Source: Triplophysa rosa (Eukaryota; Chordata; Actinopteri; Cypriniformes; Nemacheilidae). From it: 64,000 nucleotides of DNA. The notes beneath the pieces are model-generated. The model had not been told where the DNA came from. It searched no databases and saw nothing but the letters and a program-made list of their open reading frames with translations. Position numbers and translations under genes: made by a program. Shown piece after piece: positions 11,701 through 21,771 of this stretch. The stretch spans positions 8,456,944 to 8,520,943 of the forward strand of contig NC_079906.1 in the NCBI RefSeq assembly GCF_024868665.1, in the 5' to 3' direction. Numbering within the stretch: position 1 is the stretch's first letter; the number at the start of each line of letters is the position of its first letter.

Positions 11701-14700
11701 TCACACATCACCAAGTTCTTTAACTACAAGGTCATTCTCTCCATTTACATGTAATATTTAAAAACGTTTGCACTCTTTGTTCATCTGTCCCATTGATTTT
11801 TGTTTGATCTTAGATATTGCTGAAAGGTGCGTCATAAGATGATAGAAATCATAAATAATTACATTATTAATGACATTCATCTACTGTTCAATTATATCCA
11901 TCAAAACACTTCAGATACAGAACCACAAAATCAACAATATATTTTCATTTTTTTTAACTTAAATAAAAAAATAAATTTTGCAAAAAAAAAACTACTGTGT
12001 ATTGCATAAAATCACACAGGGGCCCTAAGAATAAATGGTAACACTTTACAAAAAGGTTGTGTTTGTTAACCTTAGTAAATGCATTAGCTAAAATTAAAAC
12101 TGCAGTCCGGAAGTTTGGCCTCTTTGTTGCCACAAAAGTTATTTTCTTTACGTGGGTCAGAGCAGTGCCAGCACATCTGTACATCAACGTGACAGTAACA
12201 GATGACCGGATACAATGCAAAACGTTTAAACCATCACTAATATAGAATCAATTGTACCGTTGGTTATCGCTCCGCGCTTGATGACACAAAAACTCTAAAT
12301 AACATGGAAAATACCGCGTACCTTACATCCTATAAGTAATATTTCTTAAACATGTCATCTGAACACATACCATATCTGCCGCTTTTTTCTGACTAAATGA
12401 AACAAAGAATTTACAAAATAAATCACAATAGTGACGTCTTACCTGTTAATGCAATCCTTTCAGATGTCGGAGCCAACTCTCAAAATCCCTGTCAAAATCA
12501 GCTTTTGCTTTGGGACGAAGCTGTCACTTTAGCTCTCCGGAGCGCAAGGTTACTTTGTTATAGATGTAATCAGCATCAGAACTTAATAAATTGAGATGTT
12601 CACATGACATTCCCCAGATGATAGCTTTTAAACACAGCCATCTAGATGATGATGATTCGAATCTACTTTTTTTTTTTTTATTAAGTCTTTTTATTGAACA
12701 TTTCAACTTTTAACAAACCAAACCAACCAGCAAACAATGCCCATCTTTTACAATGCCAATGATAAAGAAAAGGAGAGAAATAAATAAATACATACATAAA
12801 TAAAATATAAAACATTATGACATACCAAGACTCAAAATATTACTTAGGGAGACATCGATAAAATCCAGATATGGAGTCCAAACTTGAGGAAAACCTTCAG
12901 TAGACATGTGAGTAACACAAGTTAAGAATTCCAAAGGAATCATTTCCCTAATAATCTTGTGCCATCCTTTCAAAGAAGGGGGTTTGTCACTGATCCAAGT
13001 TAACAATATATTTTTTCTGGCAGCGAAGGCTAGGATAACAAATAAACGTCTGTTGAATTTGTTGCGCAAGTGTCTGACTGGGAGACCTAAGATCAAAGAC
13101 GGGGGTCCAACTGTAGCTCAAGTCCAAACATACGGCTCATAAAAACAATAACTTTTGACCAATAAGCTCTAATTACAGAACAGTTCCATAATAGATGAGT
13201 GTAATCCCCCACCTCCACCTTACATTTCACGCATAGTGGTGAATTGCTCGAGTCAAACTTGCTTCGAAGAAGCGGTGTTATGTGCAATCTATGCACAATC
13301 CTGAGCTGAATAGCTTTGGCCCTGTTGCAAATAGAGATCTTATTTACCTGACTCCAGACCAGTTCCCATTCCTCCTCTGTGATGGTCAATTGAAGCTCCC
13401 CCTCCCATAGTCTTCTAAGCTCTTGGGTATTCACCACTTCATAAGAGCAAAGGGCAGTATAAAAATAAGAAATCTGCTTAGACGATGGAGGGTTCAGCAG
13501 AGTCTTCTCTATAAGTGACGTGGAGGAGTTAGAGATAAGAGTAGTACTTTTAAAAATATAATCCCTGATTTGAAGAAATCTAAAGAAATGAAATCTGGGC
13601 AGCTTGTATTTTGTAACCAAATCTTCAAAAGACATTAAAGAGCCTTCAACAAACAAATCACCCAGTCTATGTATCCCATACGAGTTCCATATTTTAAAAC
13701 CAGAATCGGAGAGACTCGGCAAAAACTCTGGGTTATTATAAATGGGGGTTAAAGAAGAAGACAAGTCAGCCCTGTCCTCTATCTTACGTATAATAGACCA
13801 AGCCTTCCACGTATTACACACAATTCTGTTGTCACATAATGCCTTAATTACCTTGAAACTTCTAACAAATAATAAATTTTTTAGAGGGCAAGGTGACTGT
13901 GAGGCCTCTAAATCAAGCCAAATAGACTTAGGGTCCTCTTTAAACCATTCGGCTATGAATCTTAGCTGACAGGCCAATTGGTATTTTCTAACATTTGGAA
14001 GATCTAGGCCCCCTGAAGAACCAGAAAGCTGCAATTTAGCAAGTTTTAGTCTAGGCTTCCGCTTATTCCATATAAATGAACTAAGCCATCCGTTTAATTC
14101 CTTTATTCTTTTGTTCGGCAATAAGATTGGTATCATCTGTAGTGGATAAAGAAGCCTGGGCATTATATTCATCTTGACTACAGCTATCCTCCCAAGCCAG
14201 GAAAGAGGAAGGTCTGACCATCTAGTTAGATCGTTGCGAATTTTATCCAACAGTGGGGTAAAATTAACTTTAGACAATTGACAGATTGTGGGGGTAATAT
14301 TAATTCCTAAATATGTAAATCCAGAATCCGAAACCTTAAATGCGAAGGAAGACGTATTAATTACACATGTGCTTGGGTGTCTTAAATGCAAAGCAACGGA
14401 TTTGGAGAAGTTTATTTTGTACCCCGAGAATTTTCCAAATGAATTAATAATATCTACTAAACTGGGCACTGAAGATTCAAAATTTGAGAGAAAAAGCAGG
14501 ATATCATCGGCATAAAGGGAAATTTTGTGCTCTTTGGCACCCGCCGAAACGCCAGCCACGGTCGCCCCCCCTAATTGCCTGAGCCAGCGGCTCTATCGCT
14601 AAAGCAAAAAGCAGCGGAGAAAGGGGACAACCCTGTCTAGTACCCCGAAACAGGGAGAAATTGTCCGACCTGTGACCGTTAGTGACAACGGCTGCAAGAG

Positions 14701-17700
14701 GTGCGGAGTAGAGTAAGCGAACCCACCGAATGAAGTTATCACCAAGGCCAAACCTTTCTAGACTATAAAATAAATAAGGCCACTCCACACGGTCGAAGGC
14801 CTTCTCCGCATCTAGAGATAAGATAAGGGTGTCGATCTTACATTTATGAGAAAGCTCAAGGACATTAAGGAAGCCGTCTAATATTGTTACTTGAACTTCT
14901 ACCCTTAATGAAGCCTGTTTGGTCTTCATCAATTATAGATGGAAGTATTTTCTCCAGTCGTAGTGCGAGGATTTTGGAGAGCAACTTTAAATCTGCATTT
15001 AACAGAGAGATCGGTCTGTAGGACCCACAGTTTTCCGGATCTTTCCCTTTTTTTAAAATAAGAGAGATATTGGCCTCTCTGAGTGACTGAGGCAACTCAT
15101 TTATCTTAAAAGAATGATCATACATAGCTAACAAAGGATCTATTAACAAGTGTTCAAATTCTTTATACACTTCACTCCCTAGACCATCAGGACCTGGAGA
15201 TTTATTGGACTGTAACCTACGTAAAGACACTAGAGCTTCCTCCTTTGAAATGGGGGCGTTTAAGACCACTCTTTGTTCGTCAGATATACTAGGGAGCGTT
15301 AAGCCATCAAAAAAAAGTTCCATAGAAGTGTATTGTTGGGGAGAATATTCAGAATGATATAAATCAGAATAAAACTGCTTAAATGTAGAGTTTATAACCC
15401 CAGAATCAAATGATTGTTCTCCCAAAGAATCCCTAATAGAGGTAATGAATTGTGGACTAAATTTATTCTTCAATAGATAAGATAAATATTTATTAGGTTT
15501 ATTGCCATGTTCATATAATCTTTGCTTTGAAAAAAATATTTTAGTGTTGGCCTGCTGCGATAATAGTGAGTCTAGAGAGGCGCGTATTACTCTCAGTTTC
15601 TCTAAATTAACAGAAGAAGGATCATTTACTTGGTCTTCGGTAGCCTTTTTGAGTTCTAGTTCTAAGTGTTCCTGCTTCTTTATTTGTTTCCGTTTTTTTG
15701 TAATAAAATAAAATATAACTAATCCTCTGATGTAGGCTTTACAAGTCTCCCACAACAGTGATGAGTCATCGATCGACTCCGAATTAATTGACCAAAAAAT
15801 CTTAAATTCAGAATTAAGATATAAAAGAAACTTGTTATCTTTAAGCAATAATGTATTGAATCTCCAATGCTTAGTAGATTTTGAAGGTCTTCCTACTAAC
15901 ATGTCTAGTGTTACCATAGCATGATCGGAAACAACAGTGTTGCTTATAGTACAATTGGAGACATATTGCAGAATTGCCCTAGGAACAAAAAAATAATCGA
16001 TCCTAGAATACGAATTATGAGGAGGGGAGTAAAATGTAAATTCTGTTCGGAGTGGATTAAGAGTGAGCCAGACGTCAATGTAACCTAACTCTTCACACAG
16101 AGCAGATACTGTTTTAGAATGCTTAGAGGGAGGGCAATTCTTAGAAGGGAGTTTATCCAATGTAGGATTCAACACAAAATTAAAATCCCCCCCTATAATC
16201 ACTGTACCAGATGCAATATCGAGCAGCTCTGAAAAGGCCTTAGTGAAAAGCTCAGGAGAAAAGTTTGGCGGAAAATATATATTTAAAAGGGTTATCTCCA
16301 CCCCAAACAATAACCCCTTAACAATAACATAACAGCCTCGCTTATCCTTAACACTATTCAAAATCTTAAAATGTACATTTCTATTCACAAGGATAGCCAC
16401 CCCCCTACTGCTCGTTGTAAAGGAAGAAAAATAAATATGACCAATCCACCTATGTCTAAGATTAGAGTGTTCATTGTCATTCAGATGGGTCTCCTGCAAC
16501 AGGGCCAAATCAACCCGCTCTTTGCTTAACCAATCAAAAACCTTCCGGATTTTAAGTTTACCATGCAAACCCCTTACATTCCATGTAGCAACTCTTAAAT
16601 TACTATTAACCATCTATTCTATACATGATAAATTTTAATGTAATGAGGGTATGGAAAGGCGAATAAAGATAGATTAAAGCTTTTCGTACAAACACTGAAA
16701 TTTCACATGTCGTAAAGAAACACAGATATGTAACAATAAAAAATACAGGCATTTCTGGGCAATAGAACATATGGTGGAACTCAGGAACCAAACGTAACAA
16801 AATCATAATATAATAATAACAACCATAATAAAAATAAAACTTAGAAAAGAAAAGGAGGCGTTTTCCTTTCACATAGAAGGAATTCACATCCCACAAAGAC
16901 ATCTCTTCCGGTCAAAAAGACCAAAACAGAACACTTTCAAAAACAACTCACCCAAGAAGCAAGCAAGCGTGCCCACATCGTCCGCTCCGCTCAGCAATAA
17001 GTTTGAAAAATAAGTACAGAACGCAAATCAGATGAAAGGGAGAAAGAAACACGTTCAATCCCTCACTCCAGCGTTAATCAAGGCATCGTAATGCTTAGTT
17101 TGAATAGCACCGCTATTCAAGATTCAATCACGGGGTTAACCGGAGGGGAACTGTCCATTGCAGCAGGTCGTACATACTGCTCCTTCTCATTAATAAATTC
17201 TGAGACAGCTGTCGGTGTGTCGAAAACCTTGGTGGTATTTCCAATCGTTACTCGCAGCTTAGCTGGGTATAACATTGCATAACGGGCTCCGATCTCCTGC
17301 AAGCGATGTTTAGCCGAATCAAATTCCCTGCGCTTCCGAAGCACAGTGGCGGAGAAATCTTGGTAAAAAGAAATCTTGCTGTTCTCAAACCGCAGATTTC
17401 CATCCATGGACAACTTTCTGCTTGCATCGAGAATCCTCTTTTTATCTCCGAAGTTATGCATGCGCACCACCATCGGTCTGGGTCTCTCCTTTACACCTGG
17501 TCTGGGAGCTATAGTGCGATGAGCCCTTTCAATCTTGATGTAGCCTCCTTTAGTCTGCAAATGAAGAAACTCCGGGATCCATTTTTGGAGAAATAACACC
17601 GTGTTAGAGCCCTCTGCCCCTTCTGGTAAACCGAGAATGCGAATATTTTTGCGCCGTCCTCTGTTCTCTAAATCATCTACGTGATCAGTGAGCGAAGCAA

Positions 17701-20535
17701 CTTGACTTTCAAGGGTTAGGACACGGGCCTGCGTACTCTCAGCTAACTCCTCCGCTGCTGCGATTCTTTGTTCGGCCTCATCCAGCCGAGACTTGCAATT
17801 CTCCAGTTGTTGAGAGTGAATATGTACGACCTCAGCTAGAGGGTCGAGTTTGGCGTCTATTGTTTTCGAAATCATCTCCGTCATGTGTTGAAACGCCTTC
17901 GCCATGGCCGGACTTAACTCGAGATCGTCGCTAACTTCATCCTCAGAATGTTCCGGTGAATCATCCGGCGCGGTCGGGTTAGGATCCTTCTTTTTTTTCT
18001 TTGCAGTACGAGGCATTTTCGAAAAAGATTGTGGCCAAAAAGATTCCAAAGACATAATACTAAAGTCGCATAATCAAAGCCGGGAGGTTGCGTCCTCAAT
18101 TAATGAAAAATCTTAAGTATTTAGCTGATTGGAGCGGGAGCTAATGAAAACCGCTGCTACTCCCTGTCCGCCATCTTGCGCCCCCTCTAATCTACTTTTA
18201 TAAGAATAAACAAAACCCTGTCACCCGCAGAAGTGCCGCTGCAACGCCATCCACACACGGGATAAACTAGATGGTTCCTCTCCTTTGTGTTTACGGATGT
18301 GATGTAATGATACAAAGAGGAACTCCCCCAAATTCAAATTTCCTGCATGGGGCGACCCAACAGCGCAGATTATAAATCATTATTATAACGTTGTGAATAA
18401 AGGCAAGATAAGACAATTGTTTTTAATACTGATCTGTCTATGTATTTACTCAATAATTGATTTCTAATTATTTTTACCCCAAAATTATCGCGGATTGTAG
18501 CTTTAACTAATAATGAACAATATAGTTTTTCAGCATGTAATAATCCTGTTAATGTTAGTTAATGTCAGTACAATTGTTCATGTTAGTTTATGATGTATTA
18601 AGTAAGGGATAATGTACAGGCAGCCGCTTATCACAGAAATAAGCCCTGACGGTGTGATCTTCCGCGAGGTAAAGCAGTTTAGTTTCGGTTTTAAAGTAAG
18701 ATACGACGTTCAAACGTCACGAACAGGCAAATTGGTTTAATCACTTGTAAATATAATGTCATATATGTTATTAAAATACATATTTATAATACATTTTTGT
18801 GTAATATTAAACTGCCCCTCTAAAAATGATTTGCAGCATCTGGGTTACAGGTTATTTGTTTTGAGCGGTTGTTATTTGAAAATAACCGCTCAAAACTAAT
18901 AAATAACAAAACTAATTATTTGAAAATAACAACCCTTGGAATGCGCGACTGGCCAATCAGAATCAAGCATTCAAATGAGCCGTGTAATAACTAATGTTAA
19001 CAGTTGCAACGTTTGATTGTAATTGTTAAAAAAAAAAGAACTATGATTAATAAATTCTGTAATAGTATTGTTTATTGTTAGGTCATGTTAACTCATGCAT
19101 TTACTCAATGTTAACAAATACAACCTTATAAAGTGTGTCAGAAAATTCCATAGTTATTTGTACTAAGAAGGTTTTCTGTATTTTCTAGGTGGGAGTAAGT
19201 TCATCTTTAGAATTATTGCACTCTTTATTTAAATGAACAAAAATACATATAATAAAATTAAATGAACTACATATGTGACCCTGGACAACAAAATCAGTCT
19301 TATGGGTCAATTTTTCGAAATTGAGATTTTTACATAATCTGAAAGATGAATAAATAAGATTTATATAGATGTATGAGTTGTTAAAATAGGACAATATCTG
19401 GCTGAGATACAACCGTTTAAAACTCAGGAATCTGAGAGTGCAAAAAATCTAAATATTGAGAAAATTGTTGTTGTTAATCAGGGGCACTGTGGCAGACCAT
19501 CCACTCATAAATATAAAGTTTTTATACATTTAAGGTAGGAAATTTACCAAATATCTTCATGGAACATGATCTTTACTTAATATCCCAATGATTTTTGGCA
19601 TAAAAGAAAAATCGTTAATTTTGACCCATACAATGTTGTTTTGTCTTTTACTAAAAATGTTCCCGTGCTACTTAAGACTGGTTTTGTGATCCAGGGTCAC
19701 ATATGGTCACAACGTACTAATCATTTAACTGTATAATTTCAAATATTTATCTTTTTTTATTTTTTTTCTTATTTATAATGTACAATCTGGATATCTGGTA
19801 ACTGATGTATTATCTAAATCTGGAAGTAGTCCATGTGCAGAGTGGATATAGGCCCGGTTTCACAGACAAGGTTTAAGGCTAGTCCCAGACTAAAATGAAT
19901 GTGTGACCTGTCTTAACTCAATATAACTTGCCAGGAAATATCTTAAAATATATCCGTGCCATTGTTTTCTCTCGAGATGCACATCAGTAATGTATTCTTC
20001 TAAGGTATTTTTATAAAAGCGACATAAATATCTTAATTCAATTTAGGCATAGTCCTGGTTTAAGCTAAACGTGTCTGTGAAACCGGGCCATAGTGTTTAC
20101 TGGTAATTCATAATGACAAATGGAATGTATTATGAAAACATACAGATTACGTATTTCTTTACATTTCATTTCATTCTTTCATAGTTCCTTACAATTCTAC
20201 ATTCTGCTTGGTAACTCAGATGAACTCCTAATCTCAAAATACTTAATTTGCAGACACTTTGTGCCATATATTTTTTTTTGTTTTAGGTGGTTTTGCTGGG
20301 AAAGTTTAATGCACAGGGATTGGGTCAGGATCATGAGCTTCTTGTGCGCTGTACTAAAGGTCGGGAGTATGTGAAGGTGGTTCTGTCTGGGGGCCGAATG
20401 CTTGGGGCCGTCCTAATCGGAGATTCTGATCTTGAAGAAACCTTTGAGAATCTCATTCTCAACCAAATGGACTTGTCCCGATATGGTGAAGAGCTGCTTA
20501 ACCCTAATATTGACATTGAAGACTACTTCGACTGA
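8712..20535 (+). CDS. pyroxd1: Pyridine nucleotide-disulphide oxidoreductase domain protein 1
   Basis: Coding exons: 8712-8780, 8886-8966, 9113-9232, 9314-9442, 9584-9657, 9919-10088, 10569-10654, 10816-10918, 11010-11122, 11276-11398, 11593-11730 and 20287-20535. They total 1455 bp (484 residues plus stop), against 500 in human. Phases join at every junction and all introns are GT-AG. The protein is a class-I FAD/NAD(P)H oxidoreductase. The FAD-binding glycine motif VIVGGGIAG lies near residue 9, and the second dinucleotide fold [11 protein letters not shown] near residue 147. The late FAD motif reads [10 protein letters not shown], and the C-terminus ends [15 protein letters not shown] as in other vertebrates. 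Known role: nuclear-cytoplasmic oxidoreductase needed in muscle, which protects the RTCB tRNA ligase complex from oxidation. The ATG at 8712 fits the short vertebrate N-terminus. The last intron is 8.6 kb and full of transposons, and its donor (AAG/gtcatt) is weak. A polyadenylation signal AATAAA lies near 20852. Confidence 0.96.
13093..16613 (-). pseudogene. LINE ORF2: endonuclease-reverse transcriptase, two frameshifts
   Basis: The first frame (16613-14865) starts with an APE-type endonuclease: [28 protein letters not shown] and SDHAMV. The RT follows ([36 protein letters not shown]). The frame then shifts near 14880 into 14932-14504 ([30 protein letters not shown]). It shifts again near 14550 into 14559-13093, where the catalytic YADDILLF lies, followed by the L1-type C-terminal region with a Cys-rich CVKC...HLLWNC segment. 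No premature stop was seen apart from the two frame changes. Confidence 0.9.
17117..18055 (-). CDS. LINE ORF1 protein (L1 ORF1p-like)
   Basis: An intact frame of 312 codons is present. The first ATG is at 18055, and a second at 18016 ([10 protein letters not shown]) may be the real start. A basic N-terminus and acidic linker are followed by a heptad-like coiled coil (about residues 75-130). Then come an RRM-like domain ([10 protein letters not shown], residues about 138-145) and a basic C-terminal domain ([12 protein letters not shown], then YPAKLRVT). This is the plan of the L1 ORF1 trimeric nucleic-acid chaperone. It lies about 500 bp upstream of ORF2 on the same strand. Confidence 0.85.
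   Translation of the reverse strand: MSLESFWPQSFSKMPRTAKKKKKDPNPTAPDDSPEHSEDEVSDDLELSPAMAKAFQHMTEMISKTIDAKLDPLAEVVHIHSQQLENCKSRLDEAEQRIAAAEELAESTQARVLTLESQVASLTDHVDDLENRGRRKNIRILGLPEGAEGSNTVLFLQKWIPEFLHLQTKGGYIKIERAHRTIAPRPGVKERPRPMVVRMHNFGDKKRILDASRKLSMDGNLRFENSKISFYQDFSATVLRKRREFDSAKHRLQEIGARYAMLYPAKLRVTIGNTTKVFDTPTAVSEFINEKEQYVRPAAMDSSPPVNPVIES
18606..18990. repeat. Truncated repeat with hairpin inside the split MITE
   Basis: This stretch interrupts the MITE pieces before and after it and begins with GTAAGGGATAATG. It includes a strong hairpin at 18858-18896 (GTTTTGAGCGGTT against AACCGCTCAAAAC). I could not find its matching right end, so the limits are approximate. Confidence 0.35.
19272..19703. 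mobile_element. Teleost MITE with TATGTGACCCTGG ends
   Basis: The ends are exact inverted copies: TATGTGACCCTGG at the left and CCAGGGTCACATA at the right. The adjoining segments (ACAAAATCAGTCTTA and AAGACTGGTTTTGTG) are near-complementary. The element is about 430 bp and non-coding. It looks like a very common fish repeat; its superfamily is not certain. Confidence 0.75.
19851..20089. mobile_element. MITE with GGCCCGGTTTCACAGACA ends
   Basis: The ends are inverted copies (GGCCCGGTTTCACAGACA at the left, TGTCTGTGAAACCGGGCC at the right). The inner part is a palindromic arrangement of AGTCCCAGACTAAA and TAGTCCTGGTTTAAGC. It is about 240 bp long and lies 200 bp upstream of the last pyroxd1 exon. 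Confidence 0.75.
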
Positions 20536-21771
20536 ATATTTGTGGCTAGCCAGTCCTATTACCTTAAAATCATAAATATCTTTATTTAAACACCCCCAAA
20601 TGTACAAAACAAACTGAAATTATTATATTCTATTTTTTATTGGAATTTATTAATTGATATGTTTGATTTGATCCTTAATTTGGATGTGTTGTTTTCTCAC
20701 ATCATGAGTCAAATCATTCTTTTGGTATCATTACTGAAGCAATGAACTCATTATCAATAAGACATCTTATGGTTTTGGGTTTGACCTCCAACGCTCATAA
20801 TTTCTCACTTGCTGTTTAACTTCATTATTCTGTGATTTGGCTGGTCATGTAAATAAAAGGTGTTCATAATAACTTTAAAGCAGGTGATAATTATTTGCAT
20901 CTGTTATTATCACAGTGGAGTTACGTTAAGGATCATTTGAATGCTTGGCTAAATAGCCACCATGTGTATTTAATTTAGATTTCATCTGGGAGAGTGTGGC
21001 TGAGTCCTGAATAGTGCCAGAAAAGCTAATCCAGAGTGCAGGTGCTGCATAAGAAAAAGCTCTACCACCTTTGGTGCATTATGTGGTTAGCAAAACAAAG
21101 CTAAATACTTATTGCTGGCAAAGAGACAGGAGGTAGCTTTTTTTAACAGTTTTCATTGGATGGGATTCTTCAGTAGACTGCAGCTTTAGGAAACATTTCA
21201 AGTACATTAAAAGACCAAGTATAAAAAAAGACTGAAAGGACAAGAAATATATATTTTATTTATGAGAATCATGAGTCAAGTCATTAACTTTGTTTATATA
21301 ATCTGAAGCAATCTTTCACCTGGCTTTTAAAGACCTTCAAAGTTGTCTCTCCTAGTTCAGACAATTCTTTACAAACCACTGCTTCCCTTAGGCTTCTCAT
21401 TGCATATGAGTAAATATAAAAGGTTCAATTCAAATGCTTTAACATTAACTGATTATGTCCTTCATTTGAAATACAAAAAGCTCTAACACCCTATTTACAC
21501 CTCGATGCAGTTGCAAAGCAACACAACAAATGACAATAGAACACACTGGATTCGGCGCAACGCAATATGACAAGTGCCTTGTTCTTAATGGGTTTGTCGT
21601 GTCAAGTTGCTTCGCTCACGTCTGGTGTAGACAGGGTGTAAGTGTTTCCAATATTTGTTAACCAAAAAAAAAGTTGTGTTGCTCGCATCTATAGACAGGG
21701 TGTGAGTGTGTGCAATATTTGTTAACCAAAAACACTGTAGTGACAAATGACCCCCTTATTTCAATATAAGC
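20536..21771. other. pyroxd1 3' UTR and intergenic spacer between convergent genes
   Basis: pyroxd1 and the first parp11-type gene are transcribed toward each other here. A polyadenylation signal for pyroxd1 lies near 20852. On the minus strand AATAAA lies near 21257. The rest is unassigned apart from the small element at 21486-21639. Confidence 0.5.
21486..21639. mobile_element. Tiny inverted-repeat element
   Basis: The left end ACACCCTATTTACACC and the right end GGTGTAGACAGGGTGT are imperfect inverted copies. The right-hand 45 bp (AGACAGGGTGT to GTTAACCAAAA) is repeated once more at about 21690-21732, a local tandem duplication. Confidence 0.45.

Larger units (their letters stand above)
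12671..18188 (-). mobile_element. L1/Tx1-type LINE, nearly full length
   Basis: Reading on the minus strand, the element starts near 18188 with GGGGGCGCAAGATGGCGG. It has ORF1 (18055-17117), ORF2 (16613-13093) and a 3' tail that ends in poly(A) (T run at 12671-12679). The 11-bp duplication AATCTACTTTT flanks it at 12660-12670 and 18189-18199, which defines one retrotransposition event. The element is antisense to pyroxd1. ORF1 is intact and ORF2 has two frameshifts, so the copy is young but inactive. Confidence 0.9.
12098..18502. mobile_element. TTAA-flanked element (piggyBac-like), itself carrying a LINE
   Basis: The element sits between two TTAA copies (12094-12097 and 18503-18506). Its ends, AACTGCAGTCCG and the inverse of CGGATTGTAGCT, agree at 9 of 12 bases. 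A TTAA duplication is the mark of piggyBac-type insertion. Without the LINE inside it would be about 0.9 kb and non-coding. The assignment rests only on the TTAA pair and the imperfect inverted ends. Confidence 0.45.
12038..19140. mobile_element. Interspersed MITE split by later insertions
   Basis: The left end (12038-12097: GGTAACACTTTACAAAAAGG, then GTTTGTTAAC) and the right end (about 19040-19140: GTTAACAAATACAACCTTATAAAGTGT) are inverted copies of each other. Middle pieces with the same motif family (AATGTTAGTTAATG) lie at about 18503-18605. These are parts of one short AT-rich element that was opened twice by other insertions. Confidence 0.55.

Noticed and set aside
11827..12009. Alternative last exon of pyroxd1 in the early part of intron 11
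   Set aside because: The frame is AT-rich low-complexity sequence. The conserved last exon at 20287-20535 joins exon 11 in phase and matches the vertebrate C-terminus.
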